Shown here piece after piece: positions 43,001 through 54,620 of a stretch of 64,000 nt of DNA. Within the stretch, counting starts at the first letter, position 1; every line of letters starts with the position of its first letter. Position numbers and translations under genes: made by a program. The stretch lies in contig JARBJD010000259.1 of assembly GCA_033064195.1 (NCBI GenBank), positions 1-64,000 of the forward strand, given 5' to 3'. This DNA comes from Blattamonas nauphoetae (taxonomy: Eukaryota > Preaxostyla > Oxymonadida). A model generated the notes under the pieces. It worked only from the letters and a program-made list of their open reading frames with translations, ran no database searches and was not told the origin of the DNA.

Positions 43001-44808
43001 AGAACAAGGTGGAGACTTCCATTTTGTGAAGCGAGGGCGATTGAACCTGATGAAACGAGAAGAAATGAGAATCGAATGTGGAGAACACACTCGGAACATT
43101 TTCTCCAAGTTGTTCCTCAAGTCCAATCTTCGTTGAGAGAGCATCGACGAGTCCGAACATCAGCCCTTCTTTGGAATCTGAACACTTCCTTAAAAAGAGC
43201 GACAAACTATTAGCTTTTGGAATGGCGAGAACAGTGATGGCAACAGACACCACTCCTTCCGAGATTGGCTCTTCGAAAAGTGTTGTGGTCCAGAATTGGC
43301 TCAGGTCGAATCCTGTTCGAGTGATGGTATTTCCAGAAACATCAAAATTAAGCCTGTCGTCGAAATTTTCATCGATGTAAAACTGGAGAGCCGGCATTTC
43401 ATGACTCGTTGAGAGAATATTGTCTTCAGGGTTGATCGAGATGGGTGTTGTTTGAGTGGTGATGAGGTGTTGACGTTGTTCGAGTTTTTCTTCCTTCTCC
43501 AATTCAGTATTTCGTGAACGAGTCCGTTGAAGTGACATCTGAAGTGATCGAAGTCGCCCTTCCAGTTCTTGAGTCTCCAACAGCAGCTTCTCCTTTTCCA
43601 ACTCCAGTTTCATCGTCCGCTCTTCAACTTCAGCATCATTCAATGATTCCTTGATCTCGTTCACTCCGGTCGCAAGCTGAATCGACTTCATTTTCGACAG
43701 ATCAGTTTCGGCTCCAAGCATTCGCTCCAAAAGACCGCCTTCCAAAAGGGCCGACGTTGTTGCTCGAAGCGCCACATTCTGAACAATCAGTTCAATCGAT
43801 GAACAAATCAAAGAGTGTGGGTGAAGAAAGAGAACAGACGGGTTCAAACATCTTCAGAAGAACTTCTCGAATCTGTGAAGGAATCGTGGTTGTGATTCGC
43901 GCTTCATTGAATTGGCTCAGTATGATGCACAGCTGTGGGAGTGTCAATCCTTCAAACAGCGGTCTTCCAGTCACCATCCGATACGCCAGCACTCCAAGCG
44001 ACCAAACATCACTCGCAGGCGTCGCGAGTCCATTGCTGTCCATCACTCGCTCGGGTGAGTTGTATTCAAATGTCCCAAGTTCTCGAATTGTTGAGGTCAG
44101 TTGTTGATCCAGAAGAGCTGAACCACCCAGATCGCCTAAACCAGGAAAAATGACATATGAAAGAACTATAATCCGACAAACAAAGAAATGCCCGATTGTT
44201 GATACGAAGTAGAACATTTTCCGGCTTCAGATCGCCATGAGCTGTTGATCCCGACGAGTGAGTGTGCATCCACAAAAGGCCCTCGCAAATGTCAGACAGA
44301 ATCATCACTGTCAACTAAAAACACATACCCAACAATAAAATAATCAGAAAAGGCCGAATTCATCAAAAAATCAAAGAGTGAGAAAACGAGATGAGACAAA
44401 CAGGAAGAGGAATCAATTCCTTTCGTTCCTCATATTCTGATATCAGATCTTTCAGACTTCGTGTCCCGAGCTCCATCACAATCGCGTGGTGTCCTCCCAT
44501 GTCAATTGATTCATGAAGACGAACAATCCGAGGATGAGCAAAACGAGTCAACATCTCAACTTCACGACTCACTCGCTCCTTGTCTCCCTCTTTCAGCATC
44601 GGTAGCACCTTTACCGCATATTCAATTCCGCTCTGCTCATGCAACACTTTCAGAACTTGCCCAAAGGCTCCTTCACTGATCTTTTTTGGTTTGATGTCTG
44701 AATCACAAAGAACAATGAGACGAAACAATCAAAAATGTGAAATCATCGTACAAAGGTCATACATCCAGGAGGGGTGACGTCGTCAAGTTTGGATGCCTGT
44801 CTCGACAT
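40038..44808 (-). CDS. protein kinase with four SPRY-like modules, about ten short introns
   Basis: Start ATG at 44808 (MSRQASKLDDVTPPG), stop TAA at 40038. Kinase: ISEGAFGQV Gly loop, YAVKVL lysine, HGDLKPENVLL catalytic loop, LSDYS in place of DFG, FEYNSPERV for APE and SDVWSLGVLAYRMVTGRPLF. It may be active. A Leu/Glu coiled coil follows (ELEKEKLLLETQELEGRL), then four modules, each of the form HFRI..NxITR / EPISEGVVSVAITVLALP / FGLVD / GSIAL / VxLEVxMDxxPRTAxFxxNG / SIRxGV / GTSVRFD, which is SPRY/B30.2-like. Visible introns include 44698-44762, 44315-44401, 44136-44166 (31 nt) and 41305-41327 (23 nt), with others at equal places in each module. Module 3 contains a long acidic insert. The exon link inside module 4 near 40510 is not clear. 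Likely a cytosolic signalling kinase. Confidence 0.8.
41305..41327 (-). other. 23-nt intron
   Basis: On the minus strand GTACGTTGCTTCTCTCTCATCAG-type sequence: GTACGT start, CAG end. Removing it joins LAKSVD to SPEQKGVITFGLLDSF, aligning with the equivalent part of module 1 (SDSKEGLMFGLVDAL); without splicing the module loses this frame. So the module repeat itself supports the intron. Confidence 0.7.
44136..44166 (-). other. 31-nt intron in the kinase domain
   Basis: Minus strand GTTCTTTCAT...CTGGTTTAG. Removal links LCLSDYS to DLGGSALLD in the kinase activation segment and continues into the SPERV motif. Reading through shifts the frame and stops. Confidence 0.7.
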
Positions 44809-45002
44809 TCGTTTGTACTGGCCCTTTATTTGTATTTTCTTGTCAACCTGGGTACCTTTCTCTCAAGTGAATCGGATTTCCATTTGGATCGAGATTCGTT
44901 TTCGTTGTTGTTTTTATCTCCCATAATTGGACTGGTTCTCCAAAAACGACGAGAAGTGTGACGAAGACAAAACCATACTTCGCACTCTCTTTGTTCCGTC
45001 TG

Positions 45003-48000
45003 ATGAAAATTCCAGTTCTGATCCTTGTTCATCTTCTCTGCATTGAAACAACATTCACAGAACGAACATCTTCGCCATTATCTCTCCAGATGGCCTTTCC
45101 TCCCGACCCAGAAGCCGCCATCATTTCTAGGAATGAACGAGCCTTTGTGCCTGAAATAAATCTGAACCACGGAACATATCATTCGAATGCGTTTCTAATG
45201 GATTCCGTCTCCCTTTCACTGCATGGATCAGACATAACAATCTGCCATACATCGTCAGTGACCAAGACTGACACAACGAGTGATCAGAACTCGGAGAACA
45301 ATGAATATGGAGATGGAAACACACTTCCATTCATATTTGTGTTCTCAAATTGCACAATGTCGATGTCACACATCTCATTGGATTGTGGATGGCGCGGCAC
45401 GAGTGTCGGAAGAATCTCGTCCTCAAGATTGACGATCGACAACTGCCCGATCATCTCCAACCCCGAATCGTCTCCATTTGTGATGGACAACGGATGTGAT
45501 GACATTGGAAGCTCGATATTCTTTGTCGATTGTTCTCACAAATCGATTGACAAGTCGAGCCTTCTCGCGTTGGTCACCCTCGTCCAGTCCCACACGACCC
45601 ACTCCCGCCACACAGACAACTCACAGGAAGTTTCGTCAACATTGGTGAGCTGTTCCGGTCTCTCGCTGTTCGACGCGCATCTAGTGTTTGGAAGTGGTCC
45701 GTTGGTTGGTTTCTCGTCGTCGACGGAACAAGACACGGGATTGTGGACGAAGTTGGAGACAGTGCTGATTGGGAGTCGACTTGTGAACATGACGAGTGGT
45801 GAGTTGAAGGGGAGTGGGACGGGAGTGTTGGAAAGGTGGAGTGGAAGTCAGAAGATTCTGGATTCGTGTGTGACTCAGAGCACGAACCATCTTTATGGAA
45901 CAACATGCATTGACATGAACTTGGGAGGGAGTCTTCTGTGCTCGAACACGTCCTTCTCGCACTGCCACTCCTCCCTCGAACCATCCTCCACTCCTCCGAA
46001 CTTCTTCCTCGAACATCGGACAGCAACCGACCCACTGAACTTCGGTGTGACCGACACTGAAGCCATCACCTTCCGTCGATGCACATTCCTCTCGATGACA
46101 TCTTCATCGACCGGCGCGGCGATCAATCACAACCAGTCTCCCAGCAGCCTCGCCGTGTCAGAATGCTCCTTCTCGAAATGCTCAGCTGGGACGAAGAAGG
46201 AAGGTGGAGCCATTTTTGTCAATCACACAAAAACTGCGAAGAGTCCCATCACAATCTCATCCTCGCTCTTCGTCGACTGTACAGCTGATCGCGGAGGAGC
46301 TGTCGATCTTTATTATGGCTCAACCTGCGCTGTCACAGATTCTCTTTTCCGGAACAACAGCGTCGTGAAACGAGGAGGCGGTCTCGCAGTGGGTTTTGCT
46401 GATAGCCTCGATCAATCGAACTGTGTCTTCGAGAAGTGTATCACTGAATATTCTTCATACAGCTATGGAGGAGGAGTCGGTCTGTATATGAGTCAGGGAA
46501 ACACGATAGATTCTGTGATGTTCAGAGATTGCAGTGCTGTGAATGGGAGTGACTTTTATTCGATTTTGATTGGCGCAGATTCTGATTTTACATCAAACAT
46601 CACAAATTGTGATTCGACTTCAGACAGGCCGAATGTATTCCTCAACACTGCTTTTGACGACACTTTGATTCCTGCTGTTCCAGAAGCCTCAACTGCAAGT
46701 CTTGTGGAGATTGAGAGCACGCCAAGTGCTGACCAGACGTCATCGACGATTCGAATGAAAGTGTCCGACATTGTGGATGGGAAGATGTTGGTTTTGGTGG
46801 ACAACACGAACAACCACAAACCGCCAAACGACAACTCTCCTCCAGCGATTGCTCGACTTCTGACATTCGACTTCAGCGCGTCGACCGAATCAGCGATGCA
46901 AGAAGTGTCATTTGGAGAATAGGAAGAACTGCAATATGGATCGAAGTATTGTGTGATTGGGTCGTGGATTGCGAAGACTCATCTCTCATTTTCATTGATT
47001 GGTCTGTCGACACCGAATCCTGCTCGGATTGTTCAACTTGTTTGTTCTCTGGGATCTGGAACAGACCACTGCTGGCTTGAATTGAAGGGTCGATCACTTC
47101 CAGCTGGAAGATACACTGTGAAACTGGTTGGAATTTCTGACTTCTCGTTCTCAGTTGAGTTTGATGGAACGACAGGGACGAACACTCTGAACATGTTCTC
47201 GTCTCGTCATTCAGAGCGATTGTTTGGAACTGGAAGCAGACTGTCATTCTCGAAGACATCCGAAGTGGAATCGGTGACATTCGAAAGTAGCTCTGAACGA
47301 GTCATCCTCGACCCTCCTCGCCTCTTCTTCACGACACCAGCGGAACAACCTCGGTTGCTTTCAGTAGGCCCCGTCGACTACAAAGACGACTCGACGAAAG
47401 ACATCCTTCTGATCCCTCTCGTCGGTGGTAATATGCCGAATGACGAGTATGAACTCAAACTCCTTTCTTCGTCATTGGAGCAAGTCACACTCCCGGTGAC
47501 GTTCAACAGCGATTCACAGACGATTGAGGTTGTAGTATATTCGAAAGACACCAGTGACACTAAATTGAGATCTGCCAATGAAATCAAACTGAAATATGGA
47601 ATGACATACACAGTTATGGATCTGTCAAACGATGATGTTTCACCTCTTCAGATTCCTCTCTCGTTCATCGTTCCTACCGAACCGAAACGAATCGAAAATG
47701 GATGGGTGTCATTGAATGGAGCAAAGGATGAAGCGATATTGAGACTGAAAGGACGAGTGCTGACTGATGAAAGCTACTCACTGAAACTCAATTCAGTGTC
47801 GAAGGAACTGATATCTGAAACGAGTCTGAGTGATGATGGGGAACTGCTGTTCAAAGTGTCAATCAGCACTTCGACAACCTCGATTCTGACATTCGGGGCG
47901 ACATACACGATCTCATCGTTGAAGATAGGAGACGAGAGTGTGGTTGTGAACTCAGATGTGGAACTGACTGTCCCCAACGTCCCACTTGTTGAAACAGCCC

Positions 48001-50438
48001 AAGTTCATCCGAACTCGATCAACACGACGATGACGCTTAACTTGACAGGGACATCTCTCAAATTGGATGGATTCTACACTGTCACCCTCTCTCCGCCCTT
48101 CTCGTTGGACATGCTGTTCAACAGCTCAGAAACGGTCTCGTCTGCCGAACTGCTTCTTGGGCGTGCCAATTGTCTTCAACACAACACGACATACACGATT
48201 GTGTCGATCACTCGTATTGGAACTGATTCGGATGTGATTCAGACAGAGGGAACTGTTTCGTTCACAACACCAAAATTGCCTGTGCCTCTTGTGCTCCACG
48301 TGAATGGGAAGGAAGGTGAGGACGATGAATTGTGTGGGGAGAGCGATGATGCTTGTGCCACGATTGATTTCACGTGGTCGATTGTGGTTGCTCTGAACGC
48401 GAAGACAGCGACACTTGCGATTGTGAACTCGTCTGAACAAAGCCAGCCGATTGTGGTATCATCTGGAATGTCGATCCTGTTTCGGAACGGAGGGAACTTG
48501 GAGCCGACACTGACAATCCCTTCGTCTGCGTCGATGGGAGACAAGTCGGGAATGGTTGTTGTTGACAATGCTGGGTTCGAAGTGGATGATGTGACAATCA
48601 AAATTGAATCGTCTGATCCTTCGTTCGTCTTCCTGTCTGCCTCCGAATCGACGATCATTCTGAAAGAGGGTTCTTTCGTTGGTGTACTTCCGCCAACTCT
48701 CTCTTCGAATTCTGATCATGAAGATGTCTGCTCATGGGAGAGTGGGATTGCCAGACTTGACAACTGCAACACAACGCTCAGTCGATTAACCTTCTCTTCT
48801 CTCTCGCAAGGAGCGATCCACACAAAAACCGGAAGAGTCAACATCGAAAAAGTGTTATTCAGCAACAACTCTCCGAATCTCGCCTCATTTCCATCAGCTC
48901 GCCGAAACATCCGTTGTGTTGAGGAAGGAAATTTGACGATTATGAGTCTGAGTGGAGGAGATGGATCGAAAGACCATCCATCAGCGTGGATCTCAACAAC
49001 CGACTGCACTGTGAGTGGAGACGATGCTCGACTAAACTCTGCTCTGTTTATGCCAACACTGTCGTCGGAATCGAAGAGCACTTGGATTAAGAAGGAGAAA
49101 CGATTCTCAGTTTTGATTGTTGGAACGACGATGATTCCTTGTGGTCTGTATCTTGAAGTGTTTGAGATGGAGAAAGACAAATCGGAGGGAGAATCAGAGA
49201 GAGTTGAACTGTCGTTTGACACAACTGATTCCTTCAACGACACACACATCACCCTCTTCATCGCTCTGACGTTGCTGTCGTCGCTGAATGATGCTTTGGA
49301 ATGGCGAGGACGACTTGTTTTCGGATTGAATGAAACAACGTCGGAATGGTTTCTTGTTCAAAAGAGCTCGGTTGATCGGATGACCCAATCGTCTCTGGAC
49401 AACATGAAATGGTGGCTTCCTCTTGTGATCGTTCTTTTGTGCTGCGCCATCTTTGCCGTTGTTGTAGTCATTGTTATTCTCCGCCGACGACAAAAGCAGA
49501 AAGCGGGGAAGACACCGAATGACCCAGAAGAAATGATAGACGAAGAGAAAATAGACAATCAAATCAATTCTATTCCCCAAAACCCGATCCAGACAAGTGC
49601 GGGCATTCTGAAAGGAAAGTCACTGACACAGAACTGTGGTGACGACAGCAATCAATCAACAAAAATGCTTGGATTTCCAGGAGGATCAGTATCACGTGAA
49701 CAGTTTGTGGATGTGATGGATGTGGGGAGTGGACAGACGAAGGAAGTTGTGAAGATGGAGACACTTTTCGAGCGACTGCACAAACACAAAACAGGGATTG
49801 TTGGGAAGCGTCAGCGACAGATCGAGCTTGCTCGAGGACTTCAGAAGATTGGGAAGACGAATGGAAATGCTTGGATTCTTCAGAAACTGACATCTCACTG
49901 GATTCTGATTGGAGCAGATGGTCACTTCAACCTGCAACTGAAAGAGGAAGGAGGAACAGGCAGAGGTCACCATTCTGAAACGCCGACTCACACCACAGCT
50001 TCGATTATTGCTGAGGAAGGCGGATCAGCGAATGTGAACAAGGAGAATGCGAATGGGATGGATCGAGCAGCGAAAGAGGTTCGAGAGAAAGAGGATCAAG
50101 AAGGCCAGCGATGGCAAGCGCCTGAACAAGGAGGGATGGATGGGATGGAATCAACTGATCTTGAGAAGGTGACGGTTTTTCGGCTTGGCCTTGTGTTGTG
50201 GGAAATGGAGACCGGACAGATTCCGTTCCGAGAGACGGATGGAGTGAATGCTGGTCGTCAGCTGAAATCGGGAGTGAAGCCTCACATGGATCTTGTTGGG
50301 AACAAGGAGATGGAAGAACTGCTTCTGAAATGCCTGGAACTGAAAGCGACGGACCGAATTGGATTGGATGAGGTGATCTCGTCTCTCAGCTCGATCCCCG
50401 ACGATCCTGTTCCGTCCGAGCAACAGCTCGACCAATAA
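45003..50438 (+). pseudogene. beta-helix receptor with TM helix and pseudokinase, copy B, one nonsense codon
   Basis: Near-twin of 32629-38037. ATG 45003 gives a signal peptide (MKIPVLILVHLLCIETTFT). Same order: beta-helix, Ig/filamin-like units, second beta-helix, membrane helix (WWLPLVIVLLCCAIFAVVVV, about 1468-1496), pseudokinase (RWQAPEQ, FRLGLVLWEMETGQIPF, ATDRIGLDEVI). The frame holds throughout except for one TAG at 46920-46922, where copy A has TGG (F-G-E-W-E-E-L). The change is a single G to A, with no frameshift on either side, so the loss is recent, polymorphic or an assembly error. The two halves remain long open frames. The beta-helix part around 46150-46620 differs most from copy A. 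Confidence 0.8.
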
Positions 50439-50985
50439 TTGATCACTTCGCAGTCACTCAATCTCACATTCAAGCAAGCATCATTCACCACACACCATCC
50501 TTAACAATTCACTTCATCCACCACACCGCTTCATCACCACTTTGAGCGTTACACAATACATTGCTCATTTTCACGTCATACCCAGTCAGAGAAACACGTC
50601 ACTTTGCTTACTGTCTTTATTACCTCATCATCGCACAAACACTCGAATCAATGATTCCCAAATGAACTGATACACCTTCAGCCTCAATCACGTCACCCAA
50701 TGGTAGCTGATTCTTCATTCTCACCCGAAGTCAAATTGGATTCTCTCGCTCTATCTTCGCTTCGGTCAGCAGCAACTTTTCAGTTTTCTTCAATATATCT
50801 ATCGCAGTCTTTCAACCTGCTCTCGGGATTGTCTTCCTTCCTCACCCAGATTCTTCATTCATTTCTGAAGACTTATGTTGCACTTCGCATCTCGTGTGAG
50901 TTCTGAACATCGTACTCCGTCGTCTCGGAGAAGGCTGGCTTAATCACCTCCTTCAAACTGCGGCAGCTCGATGATCTTCTCACTC
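50439..50985. other. intergenic between convergent genes
   Basis: Non-coding. Shares its right-hand part with 38038-38600 as the end of the duplicated unit. No RNA gene or conserved motif is seen. Confidence 0.4.
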
Positions 50986-52161
50986 CTATTTTCTCACTCT
51001 ATAGATTCTTTTGATAAAGTCGAGTGTTGTTTGAAGTGTCATGAAAAATTTGAGCAAATCTGTCAAAGGTCCGGTTCGATCGACGATCCCGACACAGTCA
51101 GTTTCAAGACGATGAGATGAGAAGACATGAAGTGATGAGAGAGAGCCGAGGAATATTCGATTAGACGAGGTGCAGCTTGACAGAAGCGGATGAGTGAAGA
51201 AGGTGGGTTCGACAGAAAACCAACCCTCACCAAATTCGGTCCGCATTGAATGTCATTTCGACTCTGAACTTTGTCGCCCAACGTTGTATTGTTGGATCGG
51301 AGTCCACATCGATCCCCACCACTCGCAGTTCGAATGCATCGTCCCACCCTTCTTCTCTCAAACACACTTCTCGTCTCTTCTGTCGCTCTCGTTTGTCTTG
51401 ATTCCATTCAATGGTTCTGTTCAGCATGGTTTTGAAAGAACGCTTGAAATTCTCTTCGTTCTCCATCTCGACCATCGTTCGTGCTTCCCATTTCACAAGT
51501 TCTGACACAAAGTCGGCACCGTGTTCATCCGATCGAAGTTCCATGTTTTTGGTGTGATTGTGGATCCAACCGAGGCGATGCTCCAGTCGAGTTCTGTCCT
51601 CCTCACTCAGAATGAGTCTGTCCGAATTGTGGAAGATGAATGTGATGAATTGTTTGGCTGGATCGAACACAGAAACACGAATGAGAGGATATTGACGGAA
51701 GAGAACTTTTTCATCGTCTCCAATTGGAGTAAACATGTGAAAGAGAAAACTGGTGAGTTTGAAATGAGTGCCGGACTCCGTCAGAGGAAGAGAAACAAAA
51801 TCGACTGCTTCTAACATCCTCCCAACAAGATTGGCTCTCATGAATCTTTCCTTCATCCGTGGAAAGGTAAAACTGATGTTGATAATGACTTTTAAAGTGT
51901 ACTCTCTGATATCTTTATGTGAGAGCTTGAGAGAGATGAGAATGAGGTCAGGGAAGGATGGATCGTCGAGGATGATTTTTTGGAACGATGATTTGTGGGG
52001 ATCTGTGATTGCGTATGTCAAGCCGATGAAGAAAAACCAGCCATGATTCACAAACAGTTCACATTTATTTTGAAGTTGTTTGAGAGAATCCTCTGTTTGT
52101 GTGTCAACTCCAGATACCAATGGAGTGGTTTGAGAAGAGTCGGATGGAAGAGAAGCGATCA

Positions 52162-52169
52162 AAGTGTCG
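52162..52169 (+). repeat. 8-bp target duplication, left copy (AAGTGTCG)
   Basis: AAGTGTCG at 52162-52169 and again at 53020-53027, directly outside the inverted ends of the 850-bp element. Confidence 0.85.
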
Positions 52170-53019
52170 GGGACTGACTATAGTTCATCAGCGTTTTCAA
52201 CTATAGTTCATCAGAGACCCATAATCTGTTGGGAGCGAGTCGAATCTTCTTCTTTTCGTTCAAGATGAAAAAATGCCACCCAAAGAAGAGCACTGATCCA
52301 CCTTGGATGCCAACCTCGAGGAGAGTGAGTTACAATCTTTCAACTCGCAATGTACCAGCTCCATCGAGCGCGGAGCCGACACAACCGAAAGAAGTGGCAT
52401 CGAAGGCGAGGGAGTACTTGCTTGCACTGTCGTTGTGTTTGTCAGTGAGAGACCTTGGATCGCGAAGCAGTAGTCTGGAGATGTCGATGAGAATGAGACG
52501 AGAGGAGAACTGGAAGAAGTCGTTCCGATCCACTCTCCCCCAAAACGAGCGGCACTCCTTCACTCATCGATATGCAGTTCATCATCACTCCATTCAGAGA
52601 GAGTCGTCCGCTCAGCGCACACACCGACCCCATCACAGCCTTCTGATCCCACCTCTCCTCTTCCCCACACCATCCACATCGTTCCTCCTCCAGTTGACGC
52701 TGATGGCAGACTGATCGACATCTCACTCATCTCGATCCTCCACTTCCAGTCCATCGAGCTGCACGGTCAAGCCAACGTCCCTAACAGCCGAGACGAGTCA
52801 GACGATGACGAGTCGCAGAAAACGACGATCGAAGATTTAGCTGAGTCTGTTGAGACTGTCACTGCACTTTCTACAATCACTGCCCGGCCCGTTTCTTCAT
52901 TTTTCATTGATTCGATTTGGTTGGAGCCGATCTTTGATCGTCGACTGGATCCCTCGTTGCCATGATATGGGTCTCTGATGAACTATAGTTGAAAACGCTG
53001 ATGAACTATAGACAGTCCC
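52170..53019. mobile_element. 850-bp TIR element with 8-bp target duplication, same family as the 15306 element
   Basis: Starts GGGACTGACTATAGTTCATC; the reverse of the right end is the same with T for A at base 8. The inverted repeat is 54 bases with one mismatch. The word ACTATAGTTCATCAG occurs twice in each end, about 23 bases apart. AAGTGTCG flanks it. The start GGGA-TGACTATA, the doubled inner word and the 8-9 bp duplication are shared with the 15306-16877 element. Nearly identical ends point to a recent insertion. No transposase; the interior carries coding-like sequence. Confidence 0.85.
52263..52967 (+). CDS. coding-like cargo in the 850-bp element, unknown protein
   Basis: Two frames look protein-like in turn. 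The first (from about 52271) reads PPKKSTDPPWMPTSRRVSY, then AREYLLALSLCLSVRDLG. The second, open from about 52475 to a stop at 52964, reads ELEEVVPIHSPPKRAALL, later ADGRLIDISLISILHFQSIE and a final SIWLEPIFDRRLDPSLP. They may be two exons of a gene fragment carried by the element, or a small accessory gene of its own. No domain is recognised and the link between the frames is not shown. Confidence 0.35.
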
Positions 53020-54242
53020 AAGTGTCGAGGATTGAAATGTTCGTGAGAATGGTTGTGAGAGCTTCTTTCACAAAGAGAATGAATTCCCGCAAAAGTTTCG
53101 AATCAACCTGAAATGACCAGAAATGATGGAAAGAGTGAAGACACACTTCAATTCGTGGAGTGGCGTTCAAAAGAAGAATTGGGAAGCGAAGCGAAATAGT
53201 ACAGAAGTGAAGTGAATGGATGACGATAGATGAATCATATTTCGTGAGCTGCATGTATTGTGGGATGTGTGAATGATTGTCGGGGATAGTCCTTTGAAAT
53301 TCGGAGAAAACGATTCGTGCTTTCCATGGCAGAGCGGCCAGGAATGAGAGACCAGAATATTGTTGGCGTGGGGAAGACGAAGGGAAGATGGGTGAGGGGA
53401 GACGTGTGATGGCTGTTGGATCTCGTTGCACGATATCAAAAAGAACCTCGAGAGAAAGGGAGGCAATTCTGAGATGTGGTAAGAGAGAAAGTCGGGCTAA
53501 AGTGGTCAGAACAACTGGCGGAGGCGATGAATTCCCAATTTTTTTGAATGTAGATTTGAAGAAATCCATATGTTGGAGAAAAAACGAGTCGACCATTTGG
53601 GGTTCATAGAAGAGTGATTCCATGCAGGAACAACACTGAAAACAAAATCAGAAGAAGGAGGTAATCAAAAAACCGATTCTACTGTCGGGCAATTCGACAA
53701 ATCTCCAAATTGCGTGATGATGAAAGAAGGGATTTCAGAGGAAAGTGAGAAGCGAACGAATGATGGCGATTTCGAAGCTGGAAGAAACAAGAAAGACATC
53801 CATCATCACAACCAAGAAAATCACAAACATAGAATCTCAAGCAGTTTCATCAGTTCAGCCTGAAAGCGAGTATGAACAAAACAGAAAACGAGACCACAAG
53901 TCTAGATGAGTGAGTTTCACAACACAACGGAGACAGAAATGGACACCAATCATTAAAAGAGTCATCCGTTTCACTTTCTGAAACATATACATTCCAGTCA
54001 CAAAGATATCGATGAAGCAAACAAGAAGACACACCAGAGGCTACTGTCTGTAATTGTCGGAGTATGTCGACAATAGTATCTTCATCATCACAATGCAATC
54101 CTTTGAGAAGTGATGGTCCGTTGAATAAAGTGTCAAAGAAAGAGAAAAGTTTCGAGAGATCATGGATGGGATTCCATTTGCTTCTGTGATTCAAATGATT
54201 GGATGTGTGCTCCACGTTCGATTTAGACTGCTGATTTCCCAT

Positions 54243-54620
54243 AAAATCTTCACAAAACCCACACAAATCGAATGGATGTTCTGAAAAAGGATAGTATGGG
54301 TTCAAGTTCAACAATCTCAAAGCGTTGAAATACAGTAAAACGAAATAACCACGGCTGTTTTTATGGGAATTCTGACTGGATAATGTCAGAGAGAATGATC
54401 GAAATCAGTGGTGATGATTATGGAAAGTCGGACCAAAAATAGTTGTGAGTTGATCCGTCAAGGTTAAAATGAATGGGGATTTCGACCAGGTATCTCAAGC
54501 ATTGTCCTGTCATCCTTCCTTGACATCCTTTCCTCTCCTCTCTTTTCAATTCCTGTTCTTTCCAGCATAACGCATTATTCGATTTGCCAATTCTGACTGT
54601 CTGTTTCTTCTGCTTTTACA
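54243..54620. promoter_or_regulatory. shared upstream region of two divergent genes
   Basis: About 380 AT-rich bases between the starts of the ARM-like gene (minus) and the SPRY gene (plus). It must hold both promoters. I see no defined motif; a pyrimidine-rich run lies just before 54600. Confidence 0.4.

Larger units (their letters stand above)
44850..50990 (+). repeat. segmental duplication, copy B
   Basis: Second copy of the 32440-38600 unit, in direct orientation about 12.4 kb away. The kinase/SPRY gene and the ARM-like gene A lie between the copies. Mosaic identity (blocks almost identical, blocks strongly diverged) is described in the findings. Confidence 0.8.
50986..54242 (-). pseudogene. 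ARM-like helical protein gene (5 exons) interrupted by an 850-bp transposon
   Basis: Exons 54242-53898, 53859-53829, 53777-53674, 53635-51231 and 51175-50986, with introns of 38, 51, 38 and 55 nt. Exon 4 carries a transposon (52170-53019). Leaving it and one 8-bp duplicate out, the exons total 2,217 bases, exactly 739 codons, with no stop before 50986. The product starts MGNQQSK, with a Gly2 that could be myristoylated, followed by Leu-rich helices (TIVDILRQLQTVASGVSS; VVLTTLARLSLLPHLRIASL; YTLKVIINISFTFPRMKE) typical of ARM/HEAT folds, and a basic C-terminal region. It is convergent with the copy B receptor gene and head to head with the SPRY gene at 54621. With the insertion, translation stops four codons into the transposon. 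Confidence 0.75.

Noticed and set aside
46920-46922. Alternative genetic code with UAA/UAG as Gln, known in some oxymonads.
   Set aside because: The twin gene has Trp at this place, and TAA/TAG terminate many genes in the window at sensible points.
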